NCBI GenBank assembly: GCA_964250805.1
Contig: CAXUHG010000001.1
Location: forward strand, 148,450 to 212,449
Direction: 5' to 3'
Origin: JBBQVS01 sp964250805
Lineage (GTDB): Bacteria > Chloroflexota > Ktedonobacteria > Ktedonobacterales > Ktedonobacteraceae
Length of the DNA stretch: 64,000 bases
Of the stretch, positions 63,396-64,000 are shown piece by piece. Positions within the stretch are counted from its first letter, which is position 1, and each line of letters starts with the position of its first letter. The notes beneath the pieces are model-generated. The model searched no databases, was not told where the DNA came from, and saw only the letters and a program-made list of their open reading frames with translations. The position numbers and the translations under genes were made by a program.

Positions 63396-63616
63396 CAGAG
63401 AAATTATGACGTACAAAATATGAGACACAGAAACTCTTCTTGTAACTAATAAGGAAGAGTTAGACGTACCTTATCTGCAAAGACATGTACATTCAGGGGA
63501 TTGTTCGCAGAGGCATCCTTGTCTATGTGTTGCTCTACAAAACGCTAACAGTTTTGATGCTCAGAAAGCACTTCATGTTTTTTTCGCAGAAGTGGGAACT
63601 CGATCTTCATCTGGGG
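63396..63616. other. Non-coding stretch before family A repeat
   Basis: Together with 63759-63958 this leaves about 560 bp without a supported gene. An ORF at 63485-63706 overlaps the repeat and looks accidental. AT-rich; no convincing promoter. Confidence 0.6.
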
Positions 63617-63758
63617 TTTCGTAGGGACCAGATTTATCGCGTCCGCAAGCGTGATTTATCACGCGATATCATGCTTAAAATGACTTGTATACTTGATTGG
63701 TACTAATCTCGCTCAATGAATTGAGCGAACGGACCCGATAAATCTGGTCCCTACGAAA
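63617..63758. repeat. Palindromic repeat family A, full copy 4
   Basis: 142 bp, TTTCGTAGGGACCAGATTTA arms; one arm has a change (ACCCGATAAA for ACGCGATAAA). Inner sites as in copies 2 and 3. Confidence 0.93.
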
Positions 63759-63958
63759 CTGCCGCATCGATATTTGTAGACGTGATGATAGACATTTAAG
63801 TCGTGTAATATGGGTATTTGCTCTCCGCTTTTTGCAACCTCAAAAAGCATAACATATTTTTTTTGTAATGTCCAGTGTTACAGATGTGCAATTTTTTGTA
63901 TAACAATGTCTGGTACAAGTTACAAATTCACACATAAGACTGGTATAAGACAGAAAAG

Positions 63959-63997
63959 ACAAAGCATGACAGCGGCTCTGCCGCTGTCATGCTTTGT
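63959..63997. terminator. Hairpin at the window end
   Basis: 18-bp stem ACAAAGCATGACAGCGGC with loop TCT; the window ends right after, so a T tract cannot be judged. Confidence 0.65.
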
Positions 63998-64000
63998 GTT

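Noticed and set aside
63485..63706. 73-codon ORF near the window end
   Set aside because: Its second half is family A repeat; no ribosome binding site.
8448..63758. Repeated palindromes as a CRISPR array
   Set aside because: Copies are kilobases apart, each different in its core, with no regular spacers or cas genes.

Overview
The window looks like part of a draft chromosome from a soil-type Chloroflexota bacterium, most likely class Ktedonobacteria. This is an inference from gene content: Gram-positive style envelope genes (two MurJ flippases, an LCP ligase), lipoproteins with lipoboxes, FHA and CoxD/CoxE-like proteins, a LytR-type secreted inventory, mixed sugar metabolism, and many palindromic intergenic repeats. 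There is no rRNA or other taxonomic marker to settle it. Three 100-N runs (6173-6272, 12287-12386, 49004-49103) show that it is a scaffold. At the second run the flanks are an unmerged 55-bp contig overlap, so nothing is missing there.

Layout. 1-6172: the end of a candidate restriction/defence operon. It holds an Eco57I-type adenine methyltransferase fused to an AlbA_2/Schlafen-type DNA-binding domain, frameshifted in a run of ten G, and a PLD-SNF2 helicase cut off by the first gap. 6273-13076: small stress and housekeeping genes (membrane protein, sirtuin, LysE exporter, DUF1684, OsmC, Eis-like acetyltransferase, alpha/beta hydrolase). 13201-21390: a flavin-dependent oxidoreductase, an MFS transporter, then carbohydrate genes (beta-phosphoglucomutase plus GH65 disaccharide phosphorylase, and a GH78 rhamnosidase). 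21504-22692: tRNA-Glu(CTC) with an excellent promoter and a terminator segment that is duplicated 640 bp away around a small coiled-coil ORF. 22693-32797: a single-domain response regulator, an AI-2E family transporter, two lipoproteins (one a cupredoxin), an M29 aminopeptidase, a MoxR/VWA pair, an LCP protein and a pseudokinase-FHA protein. 32898-39849: homoserine dehydrogenase and two MurJ paralogues, with an apparently intact TnpB element between the MurJ genes. 40060-43302: a 24-codon ORF with its own promoter and strong Shine-Dalgarno, an ABC exporter and an acyl desaturase. 43543-46790: a frameshifted HicB-like gene, then a TetR regulator divergent from an SGNH hydrolase/quinone oxidoreductase pair. 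47268-50265: a TPR regulator with frameshifted HTH, an aldo-keto reductase with a replaced catalytic His, and a second TPR protein without HTH. 50396-63395: GDP-mannose synthesis, gamma-glutamyltransferase, a glycosyltransferase fused to a CysRS-tail-like helix, oligoendopeptidase F, CsbD, G6PDH, a coiled-coil membrane protein, O-methyltransferase, endonuclease III, a diacylglycerol kinase-like enzyme and two small proteins.

The most striking global feature is the set of intergenic palindromic repeats: at least five families and about a dozen copies in 64 kb, placed almost always at gene ends. No family-specific transposase is visible in the window. The best candidates for something new are the methyltransferase-AlbA_2/PLD-SNF2 operon with its homopolymer switch, the TPR/AKR/TPR cluster, and the small ORF upstream of the ABC exporter.
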